Source of the DNA: an uncultured Gemmatimonadota bacterium
GTDB lineage: Bacteria; Gemmatimonadota; Gemmatimonadetes; Gemmatimonadales; Gemmatimonadaceae
Assembly: GCA_903894655.1 (NCBI GenBank)
Contig: CAITQY010000739.1
Coordinates: 1 to 5,589, forward strand
Length of the DNA stretch: 5,589 nucleotides
Direction of reading: 5' to 3'
Shown here: positions 5,319 to 5,589 of the stretch, piece after piece
Layout of the letters: every line of letters begins with the position of its first letter
How positions within the stretch are numbered: position 1 is the first letter of the stretch
Made by a program: the position numbers and the translations under genes
The notes under the pieces: generated by a model
What the model was told of the DNA's origin: nothing
Databases searched by the model: none
What the model saw: only the letters and a program-made list of their open reading frames with translations

Positions 5319-5589
5319 TCAGATGCGCGGCAGCGTGACGCCGTGCTGTCCCTGATACTTGCCCTTCTTATCCCCGTACGAGACTTCGGGCGGTTCGTCC
5401 CCCGTGAAGAACACCACCTGCGCGATGCCTTCATTGGCGTAGATCTTGGCCGGCAGCGGGGTCGTATTCGAGATCTCGAGCGTCACGTAGCCTTCCCATT
5501 CAGGCTCGAAGGGCGTGACGTTCGTGATGATGCCACACCGGGCATAGGTGCTCTTGCCCACGGTGAGGGTGAGCACATTGCGCGGGATG
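5319..5589 (-). CDS. dcd: dCTP deaminase, C-terminal part (start outside window)
   Basis: This is the last 89 residues of dCTP deaminase, which converts dCTP to dUTP plus ammonia in pyrimidine deoxynucleotide supply for dTTP. The frame is open to the right edge, and TGA is at 5321-5319. It reads IPRNVLTLTVGKSTYARCGI, then TPFEPEWEGYVTLEISN, TTPLPAKIYANEG and finally YQGQHGVTLPRI. The GKSTYAR segment holds the Ser and Arg equivalent to E. coli Dcd S111 and R115, and the Glu in VTLEISN corresponds to catalytic E138. The C-terminal QGQ-GVTLP closes over the nucleotide in the trimeric enzyme. A GTG at 5576-5574 could be misread as a start, but the family sequence continues upstream (IPRNVL), so the gene is cut by the window. 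Mono-functional dCTP deaminase and bifunctional deaminase/dUTPase cannot be told apart from this part alone. It converges on the DsrE-like gene and seems functionally unrelated to it. Confidence 0.94.
   Translation of the reverse strand, partial: IPRNVLTLTVGKSTYARCGIITNVTPFEPEWEGYVTLEISNTTPLPAKIYANEGIAQVVFFTGDEPPEVSYGDKKGKYQGQHGVTLPRI

Noticed and set aside
5289..5322. Short repeated CAGGTCAG / TAGGTCAG near the convergent stop codons
   Set aside because: Only two imperfect copies of 8 nt, no further array and no flanking structure. Compatible with chance.

Overview
The window is GC-rich (about 60-65% by eye) bacterial chromosomal DNA, almost entirely coding. The succinate dehydrogenase genes are of the cytochrome b558 (Bacteroidetes/Bacillus-like) type: a single five-helix, four-histidine membrane anchor and a long flavoprotein. 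With the high GC, a neighbouring malate dehydrogenase, an outer-membrane-style lipoprotein and a Tat-exported protein, this suggests a Gram-negative, menaquinone-using respiratory bacterium. Gemmatimonadota is my best guess, but that is inference from family resemblance and not proven by the sequence.

Layout from left to right. (1) Positions 1-194 hold the C-terminal end of malate dehydrogenase (mdh), followed by a strong hairpin terminator at 205-250. (2) Positions 257-3664 hold sdhC-sdhA-sdhB, tightly packed (1-nt gap, then a 1-nt overlap), encoding a complete succinate:quinone oxidoreductase. A textbook UUCG-loop terminator at 3691-3730 closes this operon. (3) Positions 3746-5256 hold a two-gene unit: a diheme cytochrome c lipoprotein resembling thiosulfate dehydrogenase/tetrathionate reductase TsdA, then 8 nt later a Tat-signal protein of apparent DsrE/DsrF-like type. 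(4) On the minus strand, converging on that unit, lies the C-terminal part of dCTP deaminase (dcd), which runs off the right edge.

Functionally, mdh and sdhCAB form a TCA-cycle cluster feeding electrons into the menaquinone pool. The cytochrome/DsrE-like pair is the least ordinary part. Both products appear to be exported. One resembles a Cys/His-ligated sulfur-oxyanion enzyme and the other a family known mainly for sulfur-carrier proteins. Together they suggest an extracytoplasmic sulfur redox module, which is a hypothesis and not an established system. Two consecutive transcription units (sdhC and the cytochrome gene) begin within 6-15 nt of the upstream terminator's T-tract and lack a visible Shine-Dalgarno sequence, which raises leaderless or read-through expression.

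No tRNA, rRNA, CRISPR, insertion sequence or transposon end was seen. No gene-free stretch exceeds about 80 bases.
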